A stretch of DNA of 56,264 nucleotides from Actinomycetes bacterium (GTDB lineage Bacteria > Actinomycetota > Acidimicrobiia > Acidimicrobiales > RAAP-2): the NCBI GenBank assembly GCA_021820665.1, contig JAKADK010000009.1, forward strand, positions 1 to 56,264. Reading direction: 5' to 3'. Both the position numbers and the translations under genes were made by a program. Below the pieces are notes generated by a model. That model did no database searches. It was not told where the DNA came from and worked only from the letters and a program-made list of their open reading frames with translations. Within the stretch, counting starts at the first letter, position 1. Each line of letters opens with the position of its first letter. Shown here piece by piece: positions 37,193 to 45,615 of this stretch.

Positions 37193-37478
37193 CCTGCTCC
37201 CCTTACCCTCGAACCCGGGCCGTGCTGCTGCGGCGAGCGTGCCGAAGGCGCCCGCGCCACCTGCCGCGCTCCCCCCGGGGTCGGCCAGCCGGGTGGAACG
37301 CTCCGGTCTCCGTTCCGAGGCCAACCTGCATGCCAACCACCCCCCTCACGGCCATCCCCCACGGCCTCACCGCCCCGACGCCGTGGAACATGCCGGGCTG
37401 CCCGAGCTGTCCTCAGTTCTGTCACACGCCCGAGGGCACCGCAAGCGTGCACGCCGACCCCCGCCGCACGGTGGCCGG

Positions 37479-37510
37479 AGCGGTAAGGGTGACAATCCAA
37501 TATTACCGCT
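37479..37510. promoter_or_regulatory. Candidate operator of the carboxylase operon
   Basis: AGCGGTAA (37479-37486) and TTACCGCT (37503-37510) are perfect inverted repeats with a 16-bp spacer. The pair spans the -35 box and ends 2 bp before the -10 box. A TetR-family gene lies in the operon it would control (44135-44827), so it is a natural binding-site candidate. Confidence 0.6.
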
Positions 37511-37517
37511 GTAGGCT
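37489..37517 (+). promoter_or_regulatory. Promoter of the carboxylase operon
   Basis: GTGACA (37489-37494) and TAGGCT (37512-37517) are separated by 17 bp. The -10 box ends 8 nt before ATG 37526, so the transcript would be leaderless. Confidence 0.6.
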
Positions 37518-37525
37518 CCACGGCG

Positions 37526-39166
37526 ATGGTACCCACGCTGCTTGCCCCGCCCCTCGCGTCGTCGGTCGATACCCGTGGAGAGGTCTTCGGGCAGAACCGG
37601 GCCGACATGCTCGACGCGCTCCAGGTGATCGACGGGCTGCTCGACCAGGCCGAAGCGGGCGGTGGCCCCGCGGCCATGGACCGCATGCGGTCGCGAGGCA
37701 AGCTCCCCATCCGCGAGCGCATCGCCAACGTGCTCGACCCCGACAGTCCCTTCCTGGAGATCAGCGCGCTGGCCGGGTATGGGTCCGACTATGCGTTGGG
37801 CGGGGGCATGGTCGTCGGCATCGGGGTGATCGCCGGGGTGGAGTGCGTGGTGATGGGCAACGATCCGTCCGTGCTGGGTGGCGCCCTCACCCCCTACGCC
37901 GGGAAGAAGTGGTCCCGGGCCATCGAGATCGCCCGCGACAACCGCATCCCCTACGTCAGCTTCGTGGAGTCGGCCGGCGCCGACCTGCGGGTCCAGACCG
38001 GGGAGCGCGGGCGCAGGGTGCAGACCACGCACTTCGCCGAGAGCGGCCGGCCGTTCTACGAGATGATCGAGCTGTCCAAGCTCGGGGTGCCGACGGTCTG
38101 CGTCGTCTTCGGCTCGTCGACGGCCGGGGGCGCCTACCAGCCGGGGTTGTCCGACTACGTCATCGTGGTAAAGCAGCAGTCGAAGATCTTCCTGGCCGGC
38201 CCGCCGCTGGTGAAGATGGCGACCGGGGAGGAGACCGACGACGAGACGCTCGGGGGGGCGGTCATGCACGCCGAGGTGTCGGGCCTGGGCGACTACCTGG
38301 CCGAGGACGAGATGGACGCCATCCGCAGGTGCCGGGAGGTCGTCTCCCATCTCAACTGGCGCAAGGCCGGGCCCCCGCCGTCGATGGAGGCCTCGGAGCC
38401 CGTGTGGGATTCCGAGGAGCTGCTCGGCCTGGTCAGCCGGGATCTGCGTCAGCCCGTCGACGTGCGTGACGTGGTTGCCCGGGTGGTCGACGGGTCCCGG
38501 TTCGAGGAGTTCAAGGGTCGCTACGGACCGACCCTGGTGTGCGGGTGGGCGTCGATCCACGGGTACCCGATCGGGATCCTCGGCAACAACGGCGTCATCT
38601 ACCCGGAGGCGGCCGAGAAGGCGGCACACTTCATCCAGCTGTGCAACCAGGTCGATGTACCGCTGGTCTTCCTCCAGAACGTGACCGGCTACATGGTCGG
38701 GCGCGATTTCGAGGCCGCCGGGATCATCAAGAAGGGCTCCCAGATGCTGAACGCCGTCACCAACTCGACGGTGCCCCACCTCACCGTGATCATCGGCGCG
38801 TCCTACGGGGCCGGGACCTACGGGATGTCGGGGCGGGCCTTCGGGAACCGCTTCACCTTCCTCTGGCCAACGGCCAAGATCGCCGTCATGGGTCCCAAGC
38901 AGATCGCCGGGGTGATGTCCCAGGTCCGACGGGGCCAGGCGGAACGCCGCGGTGTCCCCTTCGACGAGGAAGAAGACGCCAGGATCGTCGCCACGGTGGA
39001 GGAGGTCCAAGAGGAGGGGTCCCTGGCGCTGGTGGCGACCGGGGCCATCAGCGACGACGGGATCATCGACCCCCGTGACACCCGGACCGTGCTCGGCCTG
39101 TGCCTCTCGGTCGTGTCCAACCGCCCCGTGGCGGGAGCCCCGGGCTACGGGGTGTTCCGCCTGTGA
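37526..39166 (+). CDS. Acyl-CoA carboxylase carboxyltransferase (beta) subunit
   Basis: The 546-residue carboxyltransferase transfers carboxyl from biotin to an acyl-CoA. It has the paired crotonase-like domains of the AccD/PccB/MccB class: IPYVSFVESAGADL and VFGSSTAGGAYQPGLSDY (domain 1, acyl-CoA oxyanion), then VFLQNVTGYMVGRDFEAAGIIKKG and VIIGASYGAGTYGMSGRAF (domain 2). The FLQNxTG(F/Y)MVG sequence resembles methylcrotonyl- and geranyl-CoA carboxylases (AtuC) more than propionyl-CoA carboxylase; the neighbouring atuA supports that. It starts the operon and overlaps the biotin carboxylase gene (GTGA). Confidence 0.9.
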   Translation: MVPTLLAPPLASSVDTRGEVFGQNRADMLDALQVIDGLLDQAEAGGGPAAMDRMRSRGKLPIRERIANVLDPDSPFLEISALAGYGSDYALGGGMVVGIGVIAGVECVVMGNDPSVLGGALTPYAGKKWSRAIEIARDNRIPYVSFVESAGADLRVQTGERGRRVQTTHFAESGRPFYEMIELSKLGVPTVCVVFGSSTAGGAYQPGLSDYVIVVKQQSKIFLAGPPLVKMATGEETDDETLGGAVMHAEVSGLGDYLAEDEMDAIRRCREVVSHLNWRKAGPPPSMEASEPVWDSEELLGLVSRDLRQPVDVRDVVARVVDGSRFEEFKGRYGPTLVCGWASIHGYPIGILGNNGVIYPEAAEKAAHFIQLCNQVDVPLVFLQNVTGYMVGRDFEAAGIIKKGSQMLNAVTNSTVPHLTVIIGASYGAGTYGMSGRAFGNRFTFLWPTAKIAVMGPKQIAGVMSQVRRGQAERRGVPFDEEEDARIVATVEEVQEEGSLALVATGAISDDGIIDPRDTRTVLGLCLSVVSNRPVAGAPGYGVFRL

Positions 39167-41112
39167 CCGCGCGCCCGTTCACGACGCTGCTCGTGGCCAA
39201 CCGAGGCGAGATCGCCCGGCGCATCATCGCCACCGCCACCGCCATGGGACTGCGGAGCGTGGCCGTCTATGCCGACGACGATGCCGACGCTCCCTTCGTG
39301 GGCGAGGCCGACGAAGCGGTCCACCTCGGCTCGGGGTACCTGGACGGTGCTGCCATCATCGAAGCCGCGCTGGCCACCGGGGCCGATGCCGTCCACCCCG
39401 GCTACGGCTTCCTGTCGGAGAACGCGGCCTTCGCCGCCGACGTCCAGTCGGCGGGCCTGGTCTGGGTGGGTCCTTCCCCCGCGGTGATCGCCGCCATGGG
39501 CGACAAGCTGGCCGCCAAGCGGGCGGCCGTCGCGGCTGGCGTAGCGACCTTGCCGTCCACCGAGGACCCGGCCGGGGGGGACGAAGTGGGCTACCCGCTC
39601 CTGGTCAAGGCGGCCGCCGGCGGCGGGGGCAAGGGCATGCGGGTGGTGAACTCGGCCGACGAGCTGGCAGAGGCGGTCGCCGCCGCCCGTCGGGAGGCAG
39701 CCGCCGGCTTCGGGGACGACCGGGTCTTCCTGGAGCGCTACGTCGCCCGGTCCCGCCACGTGGAGATCCAGGTCCTCGGTGACGCCCACGGCACCCTCGT
39801 CCACCTGGGGGAGCGGGAGTGCTCGATCCAGCGCCGGCACCAGAAGATCATCGAGGAGTCCCCGTCGCCGGTGATCGACGCCGCCATGCGGGCGGCCATG
39901 GGGGCCGCCGCACTCGCGCTGGCCGAGGCCATCGGGTACCAGTCGGCGGGCACCGTCGAGTTCCTGGTCGACGAGGCCACCCGGGAGTTCTTCTTCCTGG
40001 AGGTCAATACCCGCCTCCAGGTGGAGCACCCGGTCACCGAGGAGGTGACCGGGAAGGACCTGGTCCGTGAGCAGCTCCGGATCGCCGCCGGCGAACCGCT
40101 GGGCTATGGCCAGGAAGACGTCACCTTCTCCGGGCACGCCATCGAGGCCCGCCTCTATGCCGAGGACCCGTCCGCCGGCTTCCTGCCGGCGACGGGCACC
40201 TTGACCGCCTACGAGCCCGCGGCGGTGCCGGTCGTCCGGTGGGACTCCGGCGTCGAGGTCGGGTCGGTCGTGGGCGTGAGGTTCGATCCGATGCTGGCCA
40301 AGGTCGTCGCCCACGCGCCGACCCGGTCGGAGGCGGCCGGCCGCCTGGCGCTGGCGCTCGAGCGCCTGCACCTGGGCGGGCTCTGCACCAACCGAGACTT
40401 CCTGGCCGCCACGTTGCGACACCCGGCGTTCCTGGACGGAGACACCACCACCGACTTCATCGAGCGCCACGTCCCACCGAGCCGCCCGGAGCACGGTGCA
40501 GACGAGCGCCGTCGGGCCGCCACGGCGGCGGCGTTGTGGGTACAGGGCCACAACCGGGCGGCCGCCCCTGTCCTGGACCGGGTTCCGAGCGGATGGCGGA
40601 ACGCCCGGCTCCCTCCCCAGCGGCTGGTGCTGGAGACGGCAGGAGAGCCCTTCGAGGTCCGCTACGACGCCTGTCGGGACGGGTCCTTCCGCCTCGGGAA
40701 GACCGGCGCGGCCCGGGTGCACCGGTGGTCTCCCGACGCCATCGACGTGGAGATCGACGGTCGTCGCGCCACGTGGCGGATCACCCGCGCTGCCGATCGC
40801 CTCCACGTCCAGACGGCGCGAGGAACGATCGACCTCGACATCGTCCCCCGGTTCGAGATCCCGGGGTCGGCAGGCCCGGCGGGAGGCTTCGTGGCGCCCA
40901 TGCCCGGTGTCGTGCTGGACGTGCGCTGCGCCGCCGGGGACGAGGTGGCCGCCGGTCAGACGCTCGTGGTGCTGGAGGCGATGAAGATGGAGCACCGTAT
41001 GACGGCTCCCGCCGACGGACGGGTGGCTGAGGTACGAGTCGTCAAAGGGCAGCAGGTCGACAACGGCGCCGTGCTCCTGGTCTTCGAGCATGCCGAGCCG
41101 CAGGGGGGTTGA
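39163..41112 (+). CDS. Acyl-CoA carboxylase alpha subunit (biotin carboxylase + BCCP)
   Basis: A 649-residue biotin-dependent subunit: biotin carboxylase domain TLLVANRGEIARRII to about residue 445, with ATP loop LVKAAAGGGGKGMRVV, catalytic FFFLEVNTRLQVEHPVTEEVTG and a BC-C domain; then a linker domain, and a C-terminal biotinyl domain with VLEAMKMEHRM, Lys608 being the biotin site. ATP-driven carboxylation of biotin supplies the beta subunit encoded just upstream. GTG 39163 overlaps the beta-subunit stop as GTGA. Its order and length match AtuF/MccA-type subunits. Confidence 0.92.
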   Translation: MTARPFTTLLVANRGEIARRIIATATAMGLRSVAVYADDDADAPFVGEADEAVHLGSGYLDGAAIIEAALATGADAVHPGYGFLSENAAFAADVQSAGLVWVGPSPAVIAAMGDKLAAKRAAVAAGVATLPSTEDPAGGDEVGYPLLVKAAAGGGGKGMRVVNSADELAEAVAAARREAAAGFGDDRVFLERYVARSRHVEIQVLGDAHGTLVHLGERECSIQRRHQKIIEESPSPVIDAAMRAAMGAAALALAEAIGYQSAGTVEFLVDEATREFFFLEVNTRLQVEHPVTEEVTGKDLVREQLRIAAGEPLGYGQEDVTFSGHAIEARLYAEDPSAGFLPATGTLTAYEPAAVPVVRWDSGVEVGSVVGVRFDPMLAKVVAHAPTRSEAAGRLALALERLHLGGLCTNRDFLAATLRHPAFLDGDTTTDFIERHVPPSRPEHGADERRRAATAAALWVQGHNRAAAPVLDRVPSGWRNARLPPQRLVLETAGEPFEVRYDACRDGSFRLGKTGAARVHRWSPDAIDVEIDGRRATWRITRAADRLHVQTARGTIDLDIVPRFEIPGSAGPAGGFVAPMPGVVLDVRCAAGDEVAAGQTLVVLEAMKMEHRMTAPADGRVAEVRVVKGQQVDNGAVLLVFEHAEPQGG

Positions 41113-41113
41113 G

Positions 41114-42889
41114 ATGACCGCAGCGATCCGCATCGCCAACTGCTCGGGGTTCTACGGCGACCGCCTCTCGGCGGCGGCCGAGATGGTCGAGGGCGGGCCC
41201 ATCGATGTGCTGACCGGAGACTGGTTGGCCGAGCTGACCATGCTGATCCTGGCCCGGACCCAGGGCACGCGATCGGGGGGCGGCTACGCCCGGAGCTTCG
41301 TGACCCAGATGGAACAGGTCATGGGCACGTGTCTCGACCGCGGGGTCAGGGTGGTCTCGAACGCCGGTGGCCTCGATCCCGAGGGCTGTGCCGAGGCCGT
41401 CTCCGAGGTGGCGGACCGCCTGGGCCTGTCCCCGACCATCGCCTACGTGAGCGGCGACAACCTGTTGTCCCGCCTCGACGAGCTCGTCGCCGCCGGCGTC
41501 GACCTTGCCCACTTCGAGACCGGGGAGCCCCTGGGGGACACCTCCCGCTTCATCAGCGCCAATGCCTATCTCGGCTGCTGGGGGATCGTGGAGGCCTTGC
41601 GGGGTGGGGCCGACATCGTCGTCACCGGACGCACGACCGACGCCGCCGTCGTGTGCGGCCCGGCGGCCTGGCACCACGGTTGGGCCCGGGACGACTGGGA
41701 CGCCCTGGCTGGCGCGGTGGTGGCCGGCCACATCATCGAGTGCGGCACCCAGGCCACGGGAGGCAACTACTCGTTCTTCACCGAGGTGCCGGGCATGGTG
41801 CGCACCGGCTTTCCGTGGGCGGAGGTGGCCGCCGATGGCTCATGCATCATCGGAAAGCACGAGGGCACGGGCGGAGAGGTCTCCATCGGGACGGTCACGT
41901 CGCAGCTGCTCTACGAGATCGCCGGACCGGCCTATCTGGGCCCCGACGTGACCGCCCGGTTCGACACCATCGCCCTCGAAGAGGTCGGGAGGGACCGTGT
42001 GCGGGTCAGTGGCACGAGGGGCGAGCCACCTCCGGCCACCCTGAAGGTGGCCATGAACGAGCTGGGTGGCTTCCGCCACGACGTGAGCGTGGCCCTCACC
42101 GGTCTCGACATCGAAGCGAAGGCCGCACTGGTCGACGCGGCGTTCTGGGAGGCGTGCCCCTACGCCCCGGAGGACTTCGCCAGCGTGACCACCGCGGTGG
42201 TGCGCACGGACAAGACGGATCCGGCATCGAACGAGGAGGCGGTGGCCCAGTGGCGCCTGACCGTGAAGGACCCGGACGAAGGCAAGGTCGGTCGGGTCAT
42301 CTTCACCGCCGTCACCGAGCTCGGCCTGTCCACCATCCCCGGGTTCTTCGGGCTGGGCGGCGGCGGGAGGCAGGCCCGTCCCTACGGTGTCTTCCGTCCG
42401 GCGGTGATCCCGGCCGATCTGGTCCCCCAGCACGTGGTCGTGCTCGGGGGTGCCCGCAGCGTCGTCGACTCCGTGGCCCCGGCCGGTCCGGTGGCAGCGG
42501 CGGTCGCGGCCCGGCCCGGTCCGTCGGCTCCCTGCCCGGTGGGCGACACGGTCTCGGCCCCGATCGGGCGGGTCGTCGGCGCCCGCTCAGGGGACAAGGG
42601 CGGCAACGCCAACCTAGGGGTGTTCGTCCGGAGCGACGAGGCGTGGGCGTGGCTCGACGGCTTCCTCACCACCGAGCGGCTGCGGCAGCTGCTCCCGGAG
42701 GCTGGTCCGCTGGTGATCGACCGGTACCGGCTCCCCGCGCTCCGGTCGCTCAACTTCGTGCTCCACGGGCTGCTCCAAGAGGGCGTGGCGGCGTCGACGA
42801 GACAGGACGGGCAGGCCAAATCGCTGGGCGAGTGGTTGCGGGCCCGCATCGTGGACATGCCGGCGACGCTGCTGGACGGAAGGAACTGA
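41114..42889 (+). CDS. atuA: Acyclic terpene utilization protein AtuA (DUF1446)
   Basis: A 591-residue AtuA-family protein. The N-terminal part (MTAAIRIANCSGFYGDRLSAA, DVLTGDWLAELTM, VSNAGGLDPEGC, VSGDNLL) is the DUF1446 domain, with GRTTDAAV and ATGGNYSFF in the middle. The last 110 residues are the separate AtuA C-terminal domain (GRVVGARSGDKGGNANLGVFVRS). AtuA is required for citronellol/geraniol use in Pseudomonas, but its reaction is not established. The start lies 1 bp after the biotin carboxylase stop. Its presence is the main link between this operon and the Atu pathway. Confidence 0.9.
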   Translation: MTAAIRIANCSGFYGDRLSAAAEMVEGGPIDVLTGDWLAELTMLILARTQGTRSGGGYARSFVTQMEQVMGTCLDRGVRVVSNAGGLDPEGCAEAVSEVADRLGLSPTIAYVSGDNLLSRLDELVAAGVDLAHFETGEPLGDTSRFISANAYLGCWGIVEALRGGADIVVTGRTTDAAVVCGPAAWHHGWARDDWDALAGAVVAGHIIECGTQATGGNYSFFTEVPGMVRTGFPWAEVAADGSCIIGKHEGTGGEVSIGTVTSQLLYEIAGPAYLGPDVTARFDTIALEEVGRDRVRVSGTRGEPPPATLKVAMNELGGFRHDVSVALTGLDIEAKAALVDAAFWEACPYAPEDFASVTTAVVRTDKTDPASNEEAVAQWRLTVKDPDEGKVGRVIFTAVTELGLSTIPGFFGLGGGGRQARPYGVFRPAVIPADLVPQHVVVLGGARSVVDSVAPAGPVAAAVAARPGPSAPCPVGDTVSAPIGRVVGARSGDKGGNANLGVFVRSDEAWAWLDGFLTTERLRQLLPEAGPLVIDRYRLPALRSLNFVLHGLLQEGVAASTRQDGQAKSLGEWLRARIVDMPATLLDGRN

Positions 42890-42893
42890 GACC

Positions 42894-44138
42894 ATGGACT
42901 TCGATCTTCCCCCCGACGACGATCCCCGCCGCATCGAGGTCCGGACCTGGCTGGCCGGGCATCCGAACCCGACGGGGAGGCAGCTGGCCGAGGCAGGCTA
43001 CGTCGCTCCCCAGCTGCCTCCCCCGTGGGGCCTGTCGGCCGACCCCATGCTCCAGATCGTCATCGACGAGGAGCTGGCTCGTGCCGGGGTCGAACGTCCC
43101 CGGAACACCATCGGCATCGGTTGGGCGGCGCCGACCATCTTCGTGGCCGGGACCGAGGAGCAAAAGCAGCGCTACCTGCCCACCATCCTCAGCGGCGAGG
43201 AGGTGTGGTGCCAGCTCTTCAGCGAGCCCGACGCGGGCTCGGACCTGGCTAGCCTCTCGACCCGGGCCACGAGGGACGGAGACGAGTACGTCGTCAACGG
43301 CTCGAAGATCTGGACCAGCGGTGGGCACCGGTCCCGCTTCGGCATCCTCCTCGCGCGGACCGACCCCGACGTGGCCAAGCACCGCGGCATCTCGTACTTC
43401 ATCTGCCCGATGGACCTGCCGGGGATCACCATCCGCCCGATCATCGACATGACCACCGCGCACACCTTCAATCAGGTGTTCTTCGACGACGTGCGCATCC
43501 CGGCGCGCCTGCGGGTCGGGGAGGAGGGCGACGGCTGGCGGCTGGCCAAGGTGACGCTGTCCAACGAGCGGGTGATGCTGTCCTCGGCCGGCTCCCTGTG
43601 GGGGGCGGGCCCGTCCGCCGTCATGCTCATCGACCTGGTCCGCGGGATGGGTGGCACGGACGACCCGCTCCTGCGCCAACGCCTGGCGGCCCTGTACGCC
43701 GAGGCCGAGGTGTTGCGCCTCAATCGGCTGCGCACCATCAGTGCCCGGTTGGCGGGCAACACGCCGGGACCGGAGGCGTCGATCCAGAAGATCATGTCGG
43801 ACGAGCACGGCCAGCACGTCATGGCGCTGGCGAAGGACCTGGCCGGCGCGGCGGGGATGCTGGTGGGATCGGGTCCCCCGGGTGCGTTGCCGGGGGCGGG
43901 TGGGGACGCACCGCTCGAGGGACGCGCCGGCGCCGGCACGGGCGCCGAGGCCGGCCTTCACCAGTTCCCCGAGGTCGACCCGGTGTGGCACTACGGCTTC
44001 CTGTTCTCTCCGGCGCTGACCATCGGCGGCGGGACCTTCGCCGTGCAGCGCAACATCGTGGCCGAGCTCGTCCTCGGCCTGCCACGGGAGCAGCATGCCG
44101 ACTCCGGAATGACCTGGGCAGAGGCGCAACGCCGGTGA
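42894..44138 (+). CDS. Acyl-CoA dehydrogenase (operon copy)
   Basis: A 414-residue FAD-dependent dehydrogenase: YVAPQLPPPWG near the N-terminus, LFSEPDAGSDLASL and VNGSKIWTSGGH in the middle domain, and a C-terminal helical domain with SPALTIGGGTFAVQRNIVAELVLGLPRE. The FAD-loop is GGGTFAVQRN where most have GGTNEI(Q/M)R. It probably introduces the double bond before the carboxylation step, the AtuD-like role, by context. It starts 5 bp after atuA and overlaps the TetR gene (GTGA). Confidence 0.88.
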   Translation: MDFDLPPDDDPRRIEVRTWLAGHPNPTGRQLAEAGYVAPQLPPPWGLSADPMLQIVIDEELARAGVERPRNTIGIGWAAPTIFVAGTEEQKQRYLPTILSGEEVWCQLFSEPDAGSDLASLSTRATRDGDEYVVNGSKIWTSGGHRSRFGILLARTDPDVAKHRGISYFICPMDLPGITIRPIIDMTTAHTFNQVFFDDVRIPARLRVGEEGDGWRLAKVTLSNERVMLSSAGSLWGAGPSAVMLIDLVRGMGGTDDPLLRQRLAALYAEAEVLRLNRLRTISARLAGNTPGPEASIQKIMSDEHGQHVMALAKDLAGAAGMLVGSGPPGALPGAGGDAPLEGRAGAGTGAEAGLHQFPEVDPVWHYGFLFSPALTIGGGTFAVQRNIVAELVLGLPREQHADSGMTWAEAQRR

Positions 44139-44827
44139 GGGCGACGCTGGTCGACGTCGACGAGACCGAACGCCGTATCCGGTCCGTCCCCGCCCCCCGC
44201 CCCGTGCTCGAACGGGACCGGGAGCGGCAGCTCACGGCCCGCCAGCGCGACGTCCTCGACCAACTGGGAACCGTGTTCGAGGACGGTTTCGCCGACCTCA
44301 CCATGGCCGAGCTCGCCGCCCGCCTGAACTGCTCCCTTCGCACCCTGTACTCCCTGGCGCCGAGCCGAGACGAGCTCGTCTTGATCGTGGTGGACCGGAA
44401 CCTGTGGCGAATCGGGCGAACGGCGCGAGATGCCATCGTCCCGGGCATGGCCCCGCTCGACACCGTCCGGGCCTACCTGCGGGCGGCGACGGTGGCGGTG
44501 AGCCGTGCCACGCCGGCCTTCGCCCGGGACCTGGCCACCGTGCCGGCCGCTCGGCGCCTGCGTGCCGGCCACAACGAGTACCTGTTCAACATCACCCGGA
44601 CCCTGCTCGACCTGGCAGTGGAGCGGGGCGACATCGGCGACGTCGACACCGCCGCGGTGGCCCGCGTCCTGGCCGGGCTCGGCAGCGCGTTCGCCGATCC
44701 CGAGGTCATCTCCACCCTGCGCGACTCCCCGAAGGACGCCGCCGACGCCGTCGTGGACGTGATCCTGCGCGGCCTGTGCGCTTCGCCATCCTGCCCGTCG
44801 CCTCCGGCCGGGAGGGAATGCCGATGA
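44135..44827 (+). CDS. TetR-family transcriptional regulator
   Basis: A 230-residue regulator. The helix-turn-helix lies at about residues 53-72, MAELAARLNCSLRTLYSLAP, followed by a ligand-binding helical domain. It lies within the carboxylase operon, overlapping the preceding gene by 4 bp and the following gene by 4 bp, so it is probably autoregulated with the pathway. By analogy to AtuR, the TetR-type repressor of the Pseudomonas atu cluster, it is a candidate for binding the inverted repeat at 37479-37510; the effector would be a pathway CoA ester, which is inference. Confidence 0.85.
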   Translation: MRATLVDVDETERRIRSVPAPRPVLERDRERQLTARQRDVLDQLGTVFEDGFADLTMAELAARLNCSLRTLYSLAPSRDELVLIVVDRNLWRIGRTARDAIVPGMAPLDTVRAYLRAATVAVSRATPAFARDLATVPAARRLRAGHNEYLFNITRTLLDLAVERGDIGDVDTAAVARVLAGLGSAFADPEVISTLRDSPKDAADAVVDVILRGLCASPSCPSPPAGRECR

Positions 44828-45615
44828 CCGACCTGCGCCAGATCGCCCGCGACCTCGTCGCCGAGCAGGCCGTCCTGGACCGGATCGTGGCCGGACTGTC
44901 CGATGAGCAGTGGGGCACGCCGACACCGAGCGCGGGTTGGACCGTGTCGGACCAGATCGGCCATCTCACCTACTTCGACGGCACCGCCGTCCTGGCGATG
45001 ACCGCCCCCGACGCGTTCAGGGCATCGGCGGAGCAGCTCATCCGCGCCGACACCGAGCGCGACCGGCTGACCCTGGGCCGCGGCGTTGCACCCCCTGACT
45101 TGCTTGCCCGGTGGCGGGCGAACCGCGACCGTCTGGCCGAGGTCGCGTCCGCGCTCTCAGAGGACACCCGGGTCGTCTGGTACGGCCCGTCGATGAGCGC
45201 CAAGTCCTTCCTGACCGCTCGGCTGATGGAGGTGTGGGCGCACGGCCAGGACGTGGTCGACGCCGTCGGCGCCGACCGGCCACCCTCGGACGCCTTGCGC
45301 CACATCGCACAGCTCGGGTTCATCACCCGGGGGTGGTCGTACCGGAACCGGGGTCTGGACGTGCCCGAGGGGGAGGTGCGTGTCGAGCTGGTGTCGCCGT
45401 CGGGTCAGGTGTGGGAGCTCGGTCCCTCCGGGGCGGGGAGCTCCGTTGCCGGTCCGGCACTCGACTTCTGTCTCGTCGTGACCCAACGTCGTCACCTCGA
45501 CGACACCCGCCTGATCACCACCGGCGGTCCGGCCCGGGACTGGTTGTTGAAGGCCCAGGCCTTCGCCGGCCCTCCCACCGATCCGCCGCCGCCGAGAGGA
45601 GCGCACCGAACATGA
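44824..45615 (+). CDS. TIGR03084 / mycothiol-maleylpyruvate isomerase-like protein
   Basis: A 263-residue protein of the TIGR03084 family. The N-terminal half is a DinB-like four-helix domain of the MDMPI type with histidines in DQIGHLTYFD and VWAHGQD that would hold a metal ion; the C-terminal half (from about residue 175) is the wing domain found in this family. Such proteins may use mycothiol in thiol-dependent reactions, but no reaction is known. ATG 44824 has GGGAGGG 7 nt upstream; ATG 44818 is too close to it. It overlaps the next gene by 4 bp (ATGA). Confidence 0.82.
   Translation: MTDLRQIARDLVAEQAVLDRIVAGLSDEQWGTPTPSAGWTVSDQIGHLTYFDGTAVLAMTAPDAFRASAEQLIRADTERDRLTLGRGVAPPDLLARWRANRDRLAEVASALSEDTRVVWYGPSMSAKSFLTARLMEVWAHGQDVVDAVGADRPPSDALRHIAQLGFITRGWSYRNRGLDVPEGEVRVELVSPSGQVWELGPSGAGSSVAGPALDFCLVVTQRRHLDDTRLITTGGPARDWLLKAQAFAGPPTDPPPPRGAHRT

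Larger units (their letters stand above)
37193..37525. other. 333-bp divergent intergenic region
   Basis: Separates the fused CoA-transferase (minus) from the carboxylase operon (plus). It holds the operon promoter and a perfect 8-bp inverted repeat (37479-37510). It also has a second inverted repeat, GGAACG (37295-37300) and CGTTCC (37311-37316), about 100 bp upstream of the CoA-transferase start. No gene is recognised in it; a Pro/Arg-rich open frame crosses it but has no family features. Confidence 0.6.

Noticed and set aside
35492..37486. Plus-strand open frame opposite the fused CoA-transferase
   Set aside because: It is the antisense shadow of the conserved CoA-transferase domains and has no family features of its own.
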